In this document: one piece after another, positions 1-6,259 of the stretch | Layout of the letters: each line of letters begins with the position of its first letter | How positions within the stretch are numbered: the stretch's first letter is position 1 | NCBI GenBank assembly: GCA_964485515.1 | Contig: CAZALT010000035.1 | Coordinates: forward strand, 1 to 25,267 | Origin: CAZALT01 sp964485515 | GTDB lineage: Bacteria; Actinomycetota; Acidimicrobiia; Acidimicrobiales; Acidimicrobilacustridaceae | Length of the DNA: 25,267 bases | Direction: 5' to 3' | Made by a program: the position numbers and the translations under genes | The notes under the pieces: model-generated | Seen by the model: only the letters and a program-made list of their open reading frames with translations | Database searches by the model: none | Told to the model about the DNA's origin: nothing

Positions 1-68
1 GGATCCCGGCTCGGTTCAGCACCCACCGTTCAGCCACGGTGACAGGGTAGAAGGCGCCGCCGACAGGT

Positions 69-91
69 TCCCACCGTCTTGTTCGGTGGGA
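69..91. other. 8-bp inverted repeat (hairpin) upstream of the lipoprotein gene
   Basis: TCCCACCG (69-76) and CGGTGGGA (84-91) are perfect reverse complements around a 7-nt loop. It lies about 95 nt before the ATG at 186. No T-run follows, so it is not a standard intrinsic terminator. I recognise no riboswitch class in 1-185, and nothing else in that stretch looks coding. It may be a 5' leader hairpin or the end signal of a gene to the left. Confidence 0.4.
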
Positions 92-185
92 CCCGCCCGG
101 CGGCTCACCGGCGGTCAGAATGCGCTCCGGGGACGCAGCAACCTGAGGCCGTCCTCGGTCCCGTGAGAGAAGTAGGAGTCTTTCG

Positions 186-1385
186 ATGAATCGAACGATG
201 TCAACCGTGGTCCTGTCCCTGCTCCTGGGGGGATCGATGGTCGCCTGCTCGGAGGGAAGTGGATCGAGCGGGGGTTCCGGATCCACCTCGACGACGGTCG
301 CCGCGGAGAGCGAGACGAGCGCTGCGCCCACCGGCGTCATCGCGAGCACCGACAGGCGGGCCGAGCAGATCGTCGAGCTCATCGAGCAAGCGGTGTCCGA
401 GCTCGAGGTGCAATCGGTCGTCTTCGGGGTCTGGGTCGGTGACGAGGAGATCGTTCGAGGGGCGATCGATGCGCCGTCCGACCTGCCTGCGACGGCGATC
501 GATGCTCGGGTGCGGGTCGGTCAGCCCATGGAGGCGATGCTCTCCACCGTCATGCTGCAGCTGGGGGCGGAGGGCAAGCTCGACCTCGATGCCCCGGTGG
601 AGGCGTACGTGCCGGACCTGGTCAACGCTGATCGCATCACCGCTCGCATGCTCGCCAACGGCATGGGCGGAACGCCCGATTACGTGCCCGACCCCGCGTT
701 CGATGCACGGCAAGCGGACAACCCCTTCGCCGGATGGACCTTCGAGGATCTGCTCGGCTTCGCGCAGCAGAGCCCGCCCGTGTTCGAGCCGGGGAGCAGC
801 GCGGCGTACTCGCACACCGAGTGGGCGGCCTTGGTCGAGGTGCTCGAGGGTGCGTCGGGTCAGCCGATCGAAGACCTGATGGCCGATCGGATCTTCGACC
901 CGCTCGGCATGAGCGCGAGCTCCGCGCACCAGGACAACGCGATCGCCGAGCCCAGCTTCCGTGCCTACACGAACTCACGAGAGGTGTACGAGGAGTCGAC
1001 CAACTGGGATCCCACCTGGGGTCTCAACGCCGGGATGAACGCCTCGGTGGCGGACCTCGGCCGGTGGTTGCAGGCCTTGAACACCGGCGAGCTGCTCGAC
1101 GCCGAGGATGCTGAGGAGTCGCTGGCGCCCGTGACCGCTGGGGTGGGTTCGATGACCGACCAGCGGTACTTCGCGTACGGGTCGCTCGTCACCGGTGGCT
1201 GGGTCGTCGGCAATCCGAGCCTCAACGGATACATGGGCTTCACCGCCCTGCAACGCGACCCGTCGGTGCGCATCGTCGTGTGGTCGACCGCCGCTCGGGC
1301 CAACACCGAGGAGACCAACGCCTCGCAGATCATCAGCCAGCGCATCGCCGGCATCGTCAGCGACCGCCCCTTCCAGATGAACTGA
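186..1385 (+). CDS. Lipoprotein of the serine beta-lactamase/CubicO fold, catalytic residues lost
   Basis: 399 aa. An N-terminal hydrophobic stretch ends in a lipobox (GSMVAC, Cys21), followed by a Ser/Gly/Thr-rich linker to about residue 50, so this is probably an exported lipid-anchored protein. Residues about 60-390 follow the class C beta-lactamase/esterase fold: helix after the active site and GKLDLDAPVEAYVPDL at 130-145, YSH at 208-210 where the family has YxN, and IFDPLGM at 236-242. At the active-site position the family's GSxxK reads G112-Q-P-M-E116, so nucleophile Ser and general-base Lys are both replaced. The protein has only one lysine (K131) and no SxxK anywhere. The late HxG motif also looks lost (around NPSLNG, 343-348). 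Established for the family: Ser and Lys are required for hydrolysis. Inferred: a binding or scaffold pseudoenzyme. AGGAG lies 8 nt before the ATG, supporting this start. Confidence 0.85.
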   Translation: MNRTMSTVVLSLLLGGSMVACSEGSGSSGGSGSTSTTVAAESETSAAPTGVIASTDRRAEQIVELIEQAVSELEVQSVVFGVWVGDEEIVRGAIDAPSDLPATAIDARVRVGQPMEAMLSTVMLQLGAEGKLDLDAPVEAYVPDLVNADRITARMLANGMGGTPDYVPDPAFDARQADNPFAGWTFEDLLGFAQQSPPVFEPGSSAAYSHTEWAALVEVLEGASGQPIEDLMADRIFDPLGMSASSAHQDNAIAEPSFRAYTNSREVYEESTNWDPTWGLNAGMNASVADLGRWLQALNTGELLDAEDAEESLAPVTAGVGSMTDQRYFAYGSLVTGGWVVGNPSLNGYMGFTALQRDPSVRIVVWSTAARANTEETNASQIISQRIAGIVSDRPFQMN

Positions 1386-1437
1386 CCCCGGACGGGGCCG
1401 GATCTCCCGGAGCCGGCGACGTCGGGACGAGAAGTCC

Positions 1438-1443
1438 TACGAT
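1438..1443 (+). promoter_or_regulatory. -10 element of a probable leaderless transcript
   Basis: TACGAT fits the actinobacterial TAnnnT -10 pattern and ends 6 nt before the ATG at 1450, so transcription would begin at or next to the start codon. No Shine-Dalgarno is visible. A -35 is not clear. Just upstream, a small GC hairpin (CCCC-GGAC-GGGG, about 1385-1396) may end the preceding gene. Confidence 0.45.
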
Positions 1444-1449
1444 CGGCCG

Positions 1450-2016
1450 ATGCCGAGCGATCCAGAGCCCCGTATCCCGCCGATCCCCCCGAGGGAGTGG
1501 CCCGCGTCGATGAAGGACGCGACTGCTCCCCTGACGCCGGCCACGCCTCGGCCACCCGGGCTGCCCCGCGGTCTCAACATCCTCGGCACGTTCGCGCGGC
1601 ACCCCGATCTCGCGGCGGCGTTCTGGGTCTTCAACGGCCACATCTTGAACCACTCGACCCTCACCCAGCGCCAGACCGAGATGGTGATCCTGCGGGTCGC
1701 CGTCCTGTGCAAGTCGGACTACGAGTGGAAGCAGCACGTCCACATCGCTCGCCTGGCTGGCATCACCGACGACGAGATCGCCGCGATCGAGGCGCGGGAC
1801 GGAACGCACCAGTGGTCCAGTGGCGAAGATGCGCTCCTGACCGCGGTGGACGAGCTGGTCGGTGGCGCCACGGTCAGCGACGAGACGTGGACCGCGCTCT
1901 CCGCGTTCGTCGATGATCGACAGGTGCTCGACCTCACCTTCACCGTGGGTGCCTACGTGGTCATCGCGATGATGGTCGGTGTGGCGGGCACCCCGCTCGA
2001 CGACGACCTCGTCTGA
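1450..2016 (+). CDS. Carboxymuconolactone decarboxylase / AhpD-like family protein
   Basis: 188 aa, soluble. The first 35 residues are Pro-rich and not family-specific. The CMD-like core (about 45-180) carries the typical run ERQTEMVILRVA (TQRQTEMVILRVA here, 72-84), then LCKSDYEWKQHVHIAR (86-101) and AGITDDEI. C87, E92 and H96 fall at the family's active-site helix, but the second Cys of the AhpD CxxC is absent, as in the actinobacterial subgroup with an S-x-YEWxxH signature. The reaction of this subgroup is not established; a lactone decarboxylase or peroxidase-type role should not be assumed. It follows the lipoprotein gene by 64 nt but seems to have its own leaderless promoter. Confidence 0.85.
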   Translation: MPSDPEPRIPPIPPREWPASMKDATAPLTPATPRPPGLPRGLNILGTFARHPDLAAAFWVFNGHILNHSTLTQRQTEMVILRVAVLCKSDYEWKQHVHIARLAGITDDEIAAIEARDGTHQWSSGEDALLTAVDELVGGATVSDETWTALSAFVDDRQVLDLTFTVGAYVVIAMMVGVAGTPLDDDLV

Positions 2017-2082
2017 TCGCTTCGTGCCAGGGGGCCATGCCGAGTGGGGCCGGACGAACATCGGATCGGGGCGCGCTGAGCC

Positions 2083-3327
2083 TCAGTCGGTTGCCGGGAG
2101 GAAGCGGTCGACATAGGGCGCGAAGCGCGCCCGGAGGTCCTCGAGGTCGAGGCCCACATCGGCGGCTCGGTAGTCGATGCGACCAAGCCGACTGCGTCGA
2201 TGCGTGTCGAGGTAGGCGCGCATGGCGGCTTCCGTCGCCGGGGTGAAGGGCTGGTCGGCGAGCTCGAACACCTGTCGGGCGGTGCCGAGGTCGTCGGCCA
2301 TGAAGTCGTCGAAGCGGATGTCGATCGACCGTTCGGCACCCAGCACCTCCCGGTCGTGCAGACACGAGCTGAGCATCGCCTCGATGCGGTCGGCCCAGGC
2401 CCGGCCCACGCGGTGGGCGTCGACCGGCTGCGCGTGCATGCGCGAGGTGTAGGCGACCATCGTCGCCATCGAGACGGTGACGGCAACCGGGTCGCGGTGG
2501 GTCACGACCACGGTGGCGTCGGGGAACACGTCGGCGAGGACCGGTAGCTGCTCGAGGTGCTGGGGGGACTTGAGGAGCCACCGGTTGCCGCCTCGGAGGT
2601 GGCTGAGCGCCTGGAGGACGGTCTGCAAGAAGCGGTAGTGCGGTCGCTGGTCGTGGGCTCGGTAGTAGTCGGACCAGGCCGGGACCGACGCGGTCGTCTC
2701 GAACAGCATCGTCGAGAAGTCGATGGCCAGCAGCTGGATCTCCTCGTGGATGTGGTCGGTCGTCATCTCGTGCATCAGGGGGAACAGCGGCATGGCCTCG
2801 TTCATGAACGACACGGCGGCATCGGTGCGGGTACGCCTGGGGTCCGGTCGGTGTCCCGCCTCGGCGGCGATCGGGAACGGCTCGATGCTCTCCCAGTACG
2901 GGAGGGTCCGCAGCGTGGTGTCGGTGGCCAGCAGCTGGTGGAGGTGGGTGGTACCGGTACGGGGCAGCCCGGCGATGATGATGGGCGCCTCGAGCTCCAG
3001 GTCCACGATGCCGGGATCGCGGGCGAGCAGGTCGACGAGAAGCAGTCGGTTCTTCAGCAGCTGCAGGATCTGGGTGTGCTGGATGACCACGCCCGCCGGT
3101 GTCAGGTTCGGGACCGCCCGCAGGGCGGCGAGCAGCACCTCGAGGCGTTCCTCGTAGTCCCGGTCGCCGAAGTCGGTGAGTCCGGTCTCAGCCGAGGCCT
3201 GGCGTCGGAGGGCGTCGGCGCGCATCTCGCAGGCCGGTGCCATCTCGCTCATGGCGGCCAGGATCGCGACGACGTCGGGCGCGAACCGCGGATCTGCCAG
3301 GTCGTCGATGTGCCTTGGGTCATCCAT
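2083..3327 (-). CDS. PAPS-dependent sulfotransferase family protein
   Basis: 414 aa, soluble. The 5'-phosphosulfate-binding loop GLPRTGTTHL is at 120-129, following a hydrophobic strand (PIIIAG). LLKSPQHL (251-258) and THRDPVAVTVSMATM (276-290) supply the 3'-phosphate-binding Arg (R278) and Ser (S286). The order and length match the Sulfotransfer_3-type bacterial enzymes that move sulfate from PAPS to a hydroxyl group; the acceptor cannot be read from sequence. GAGGAG sits 8 nt before the ATG, supporting the start. The gene is divergent from the TetR gene at 3389 across 61 nt that hold a promoter with a palindrome in its spacer, so control by that TetR is likely. Such proteins are common beside lipid and sterol genes in actinobacteria. 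Confidence 0.88.
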   Translation of the reverse strand: MDDPRHIDDLADPRFAPDVVAILAAMSEMAPACEMRADALRRQASAETGLTDFGDRDYEERLEVLLAALRAVPNLTPAGVVIQHTQILQLLKNRLLLVDLLARDPGIVDLELEAPIIIAGLPRTGTTHLHQLLATDTTLRTLPYWESIEPFPIAAEAGHRPDPRRTRTDAAVSFMNEAMPLFPLMHEMTTDHIHEEIQLLAIDFSTMLFETTASVPAWSDYYRAHDQRPHYRFLQTVLQALSHLRGGNRWLLKSPQHLEQLPVLADVFPDATVVVTHRDPVAVTVSMATMVAYTSRMHAQPVDAHRVGRAWADRIEAMLSSCLHDREVLGAERSIDIRFDDFMADDLGTARQVFELADQPFTPATEAAMRAYLDTHRRSRLGRIDYRAADVGLDLEDLRARFAPYVDRFLPATD

Positions 3328-3368
3328 CAGAAGACTCCTCGTCGAGGGGTTGCCCGCGCTCGACCATT

Positions 3369-3398
3369 AGAATACGGTCAGTACCGAAATGGTGTCCA
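3369..3398 (-). promoter_or_regulatory. Probable sulfotransferase promoter
   Basis: Read on the minus strand: TGGACA (-35, plus 3393-3398), an 18-nt spacer, and TATTCT (-10, plus 3369-3374). Five of six -35 bases match TTGACA. The distance to the ATG at 3327 gives a leader of about 35 nt carrying GAGGAG. The palindrome of the following entry lies inside the spacer, the usual place for a repressor operator. Confidence 0.5.
3371..3390. promoter_or_regulatory. Putative TetR operator between divergent genes
   Basis: CGGT-CAGT-ACCG (3375-3386) is an interrupted palindrome. A second inverted pair, ACCATT (3363-3368) and AATGGT (3388-3393), surrounds it off-centre. It covers the sulfotransferase -35/-10 spacer and reaches the first codon of the TetR gene. 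The link to the TetR protein encoded at 3389 rests on position only. Confidence 0.45.
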
Positions 3399-4180
3399 CC
3401 TCCTCCACCTCCACCTCCTCCTCCACCTCCTCCTCCNNNNNNNNNNNNNNNNNNNNNNNNNNNNNNNNNNNNNNNNNNNNNNNNNNNNNNNNNNNNNNNN
3501 NNNNNNNNNNNNNNNNNNNNNNNNNNNNNNNNNNNNCCTCCACCTCCTCCTCCACCTCCTCCTCCTCGTCGTCCTCCGCTCCGACGACTGCTCCGACGAC
3601 CGGGTTCCGCGCCGTCGGCCGGCCCCGCGACCATCGCATCGACGACGCCGTGCTCGCGGCCACCGCCGAGCTGCTGATCGAGGTCGGCTACACCAAGCTG
3701 TCGATAGCTGGGGTCGCCACCCGCGCTGGCACCCACAAGCCGGCGATCTACCGGAGGTGGGCGACCAAGGCTCAACTGGTCCACGAGGCGGCCTTCCCCG
3801 GTGGCGAGGTGGCCACCATCCCCGATACGGGTGACCTGCTCGCCGACCTGACCGTGATCGTGGGCGGGGCGGTCGAGCTGTTCGCACGCCCCGTGGTCCG
3901 CGCGGCGCTACCGGGTCTGCTGGCCGAGTTCACCGCCGACCCCGACGTCCACCTCCGGCTCCTCGAACGGCTCTCGGACCAGGTCTGGGGCGCCATCGGC
4001 GACCGCTTCGCCGTCGCTGCCGAGCGGGGCGAGGTGCGTCCCGGAATCGACTCGGCGGTCGTGCTCGAGCTCGTCGGCGGCGCGGCGCTGCTGGCGCTGA
4101 TGACCCGTTCGCCCAATGCGCTCGACGAACGCTGGATCCGGTCGACCGTCTCGGTCCTGATGGAAGGAATCGCACCATGA
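3389..4180 (+). CDS. TetR/AcrR regulator with Ser/Thr-rich N-terminal tail, interrupted by a scaffold gap
   Basis: The HTH region (GRPRDHRI onward to YRRWATKAQL) is typical TetR: DDAVLAATAELLIEVGYTKLSIAGVATRAGTHKPAIYRRW. The C-terminal ligand domain follows to LMEGIAP. Ahead of the HTH the reading frame is an unusual Ser/Thr run encoded by CTC/CAC-type repeats and broken by 100 N. Both sides of the gap are in the same frame. If the two 29-nt flanks are the same sequence, the merged frame remains open (129 nt removed, 43 codons) and the tail is about 28 residues. The ATG at 3389 has no Shine-Dalgarno and overlaps the palindrome. A TAGAAT (3368-3373) upstream could be its -10, giving a very short leader, but a start after the repeat cannot be excluded. 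It overlaps the next gene by ATGA. Confidence 0.75.
   Translation: MVSTSSTSTSSSTSSSXXXXXXXXXXXXXXXXXXXXXXXXXXXXXXXXXXSTSSSTSSSSSSSAPTTAPTTGFRAVGRPRDHRIDDAVLAATAELLIEVGYTKLSIAGVATRAGTHKPAIYRRWATKAQLVHEAAFPGGEVATIPDTGDLLADLTVIVGGAVELFARPVVRAALPGLLAEFTADPDVHLRLLERLSDQVWGAIGDRFAVAAERGEVRPGIDSAVVLELVGGAALLALMTRSPNALDERWIRSTVSVLMEGIAP
3408..3565. repeat. 29-nt identical repeat on both sides of the gap, low-complexity CTC/CAC sequence
   Basis: Bases 3408-3436, ending exactly at the gap, equal bases 3537-3565, starting exactly after it. The sequence is made of CCACCTCCTCCT-type units, encodes Ser/Thr in the TetR frame, and extends further on each side in diverged form. Confidence 0.85.
3437..3536. 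other. Scaffold gap (100 N)
   Basis: Exactly 100 N, the usual placeholder length for an unknown gap. No sequence is available here. The terminal 29-nt identity of its flanks suggests that the contigs overlap or that a repeat was collapsed. Confidence 0.95.
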
Positions 4181-5325
4181 CCTCACCCGAGCGCGACGTG
4201 ACGACCTCGTGGCACGAGCTGCTCGAAGGCCTGCGCGACCTCGAAGCGTCGTTCCTCGACGGACCCCGCGCCGTCGCCGACGATCGGGGTGCCGCCGATG
4301 GCTACCGCATGGCGCTCACCGCGCTCGGGGTGGCCCTGGACCGGTACCTGTTCGCCGACCCGAGCCGTCCCCTGCTCGTCGATGTGGCCAGCCCGCTCAA
4401 GCGGGACCGTCGGTGGGGCGGCGACAACACCGACAGCTGGTACTCGTTCACGCCGATCGACCCGCAGCGCACCTATCGGGTGAGCGGTCACCGCGGCGAC
4501 AGCGCCTACTTCTGCTTCACGGTCTACGACGAGCCGTCACCGGGGGAGTGGTCGAACCGCATCGTGGCCAACGTCAACGACGCCGATCTGGTGCTCGACG
4601 AGGATGGACGCTTCTCGTTCGTGATCGGACCGGCCGCTCCGGTTGGCTACCACGGTCACTTCGTCGCCATCGATGACGACGGTGCGGTCGCCTTCACCCG
4701 CGACTACCAGGTTGACGCCAGGCATGGTCGGCGGACCACGTGGGAGATCGAGGCGCTCGATCCGCCCGCACCGTTCGACCAGAGCGCCGACGCCACCGCC
4801 GCGGCCCTGCGTGCCGCGCTGCGCTGGGTCCGGACATTGTTCGACATCGTCCCGCTCCAGGTGGCGCCCCGCGACCTGCCGTCGACCACCGGGCACAACG
4901 TGCCACTGGTGGTCAACGAGTTCGCCGATCCCTACCAGGTCGTCGGTTCGAGCTACGGATGGTCGGCGCTCGACGCGGCATACGGACTGGCCACGTTCGC
5001 CATCGAACCCGGCCAGGCGCTCGTCGTCACCCACCGGCCACCCGAGTGCCGGTTCTGGAACCTCGTGGTCTGGAACGCGTTCATGGGCACCGAGTCGCTG
5101 CTCGACGCCCGTAGCTCGGTCAACATGGGCGCGGCGGTGCCCAACGCCGATGGAACCGTCACGGTGGTGGTGAGCCATGAGCAGTTGGCGCACCCCAACG
5201 CCATCTGCACCGCGGGCCGCTCGCACGGTGCACTCGCCTTCCGCTGGTTCCTCGCCGAGAGCGTGCCGGACCGCCCGGTCGTCGAGGTCGTCACCGCAGT
5301 CGATGCGCCGCTCGAACCAGGGTGA
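4177..5325 (+). CDS. DUF1214-type protein co-transcribed with TetR
   Basis: 382 aa, no signal peptide or membrane segment seen. It begins with a helical stretch (about 8-70). Then comes a beta-rich part with WYSFTPIDPQRTYRVSGHRG and FTVYDEPSPGEWSNR (about 88-130). The C-terminal part carries the DUF1214-like block NVPLVVNEFADPYQVVGSSYG, PPECRFWNLVVWN and DGTVTVVVSHEQLAHPNAICT (about 240-355), ending ALAFRWFLAE. Function is unknown for this family; members recur beside lipid and sterol genes in actinobacteria (general knowledge, not shown here). The ATGA overlap with the TetR stop indicates translational coupling, so the pair probably forms one operon. Confidence 0.8.
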   Translation: MTSPERDVTTSWHELLEGLRDLEASFLDGPRAVADDRGAADGYRMALTALGVALDRYLFADPSRPLLVDVASPLKRDRRWGGDNTDSWYSFTPIDPQRTYRVSGHRGDSAYFCFTVYDEPSPGEWSNRIVANVNDADLVLDEDGRFSFVIGPAAPVGYHGHFVAIDDDGAVAFTRDYQVDARHGRRTTWEIEALDPPAPFDQSADATAAALRAALRWVRTLFDIVPLQVAPRDLPSTTGHNVPLVVNEFADPYQVVGSSYGWSALDAAYGLATFAIEPGQALVVTHRPPECRFWNLVVWNAFMGTESLLDARSSVNMGAAVPNADGTVTVVVSHEQLAHPNAICTAGRSHGALAFRWFLAESVPDRPVVEVVTAVDAPLEPG

Positions 5326-5373
5326 CCAGGGCGACGCCGGCGCGGTCAGACCGGCCGGATGCTCCTGTGGACT

Positions 5374-6189
5374 TCAGGTGAGGTGGAGGCCGACGGCGGT
5401 GGCGATGACGACGAAGGCGCCGATGATGGTCTGGCGGATGCCGACGACCTTGGCGGGCGCCGGCCGGCGGGCGGTGACGCGCTGCACCACGACCACCGCG
5501 GCTACGGCCACGGCGCCGGGCACCACGGCGGTGTCGACGAGCGACGCCGCCGCGACGAGGGCGAGGGCGGTCACGTCGGAGACGGCAAGCACCCTCGGGG
5601 CGGAGGGCCTGTCGTGGAGCCGTGCGATCAGGTCCCGGACGTGAGGGATGGACGTGGTGGCCCGGCCGGCGAGGATCAGCCACACGGCCACGGCCTCGGT
5701 CGGTCCATGTCCGGCGGCGAGGATGATCATGGCAGCGACCGAGCAGATGCCGTAGGTGCCGGCGAGCTCGGGTATGAGCCGGCGGCTGAGCGACCTGGTG
5801 TCGAACCACAGCTCGATGGCCACGAGGGGTGCCGCGATCGCGGCCGGCCACCAGAACGGGGCGGTCGTGGTCGAGGCGGCTATGGCGATCAACGCGGCGA
5901 CGGCGGCGATCTCGACGAGCAGCACCCGGCGCGCCAGCGTCGTGCGGGCGAGCTCGCGTTGGCGGTGTCGGTCGACCAGGACGACCCGCAGAGGGGTGCG
6001 GGCCAAGAACGCGACGATGGCGGCGAGGCCGAGGCAGAGCCCCGCGACGCTCGGAGCCACGACCAGGCCGAGCACGACCGGTTCGGCGGTCAGCCCCCAC
6101 CCGCCGTGCTCCGTGGGCATCGCCACGGCGCGAAGCGAGGATCGTGGTCCGGTCGGGCTGGCGTGGGTGGGAGATGCACGATCGGTCAT
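5374..6189 (-). CDS. YwiC-like integral membrane protein
   Basis: 271 aa. After about 20 polar residues comes AMPTEHGGWGLTAEPVVLGL, matching the P-x-E-H-G-x-W signature of the YwiC-like family. The rest is hydrophobic with roughly seven or eight membrane segments, broken by a short polar loop DRHRQRELA and by WFDTRSLSRRL. The function of the family is not known; in Bacillus ywiC lies near nitrate respiration genes, but no such genes are here. GGGAGGA lies ahead of the ATG. It is the last gene of a minus-strand run, 70 nt after hrpB, and probably has a separate promoter in that gap. It is convergent with the DUF1214 gene. Confidence 0.8.
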   Translation of the reverse strand: MTDRASPTHASPTGPRSSLRAVAMPTEHGGWGLTAEPVVLGLVVAPSVAGLCLGLAAIVAFLARTPLRVVLVDRHRQRELARTTLARRVLLVEIAAVAALIAIAASTTTAPFWWPAAIAAPLVAIELWFDTRSLSRRLIPELAGTYGICSVAAMIILAAGHGPTEAVAVWLILAGRATTSIPHVRDLIARLHDRPSAPRVLAVSDVTALALVAAASLVDTAVVPGAVAVAAVVVVQRVTARRPAPAKVVGIRQTIIGAFVVIATAVGLHLT

Positions 6190-6207
6190 GGCGGTGTCCT
6201 CCCGTCG

Positions 6208-6225
6208 TTCTAGCAGAGACTAGAA
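6208..6225. promoter_or_regulatory. 6-bp inverted repeat next to an A7 run before the YwiC-like gene
   Basis: TTCTAG (6208-6213) and CTAGAA (6220-6225) flank 6 nt, and seven A residues (6224-6230) adjoin. For the minus strand the T-run comes before the stem, so this is not an intrinsic terminator of hrpB. An operator or AT-rich promoter part for the YwiC-like gene is more likely. TAGTCT or TAGAAC within it could serve as -10. Confidence 0.35.
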
Positions 6226-6259
6226 AAAAAGTGGGTCGGCCAGGTTCCCGCCCGCGCGG

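Noticed and set aside
1..185. Riboswitch in the leader of the first gene
   Set aside because: There is a hairpin at 69-91, but I could not match the conserved core of any riboswitch class that I know.
3391..3590. CRISPR array or coding minisatellite of foreign origin at the gap
   Set aside because: The repeats are short, degenerate CTC/CAC triplet runs without unique spacers.
6208..6230. Intrinsic terminator of hrpB (stem with A/T run)
   Set aside because: For the minus-strand transcript the U-run would precede the stem, and for the plus strand it is an A-run. Neither orientation gives stem then U-tract.
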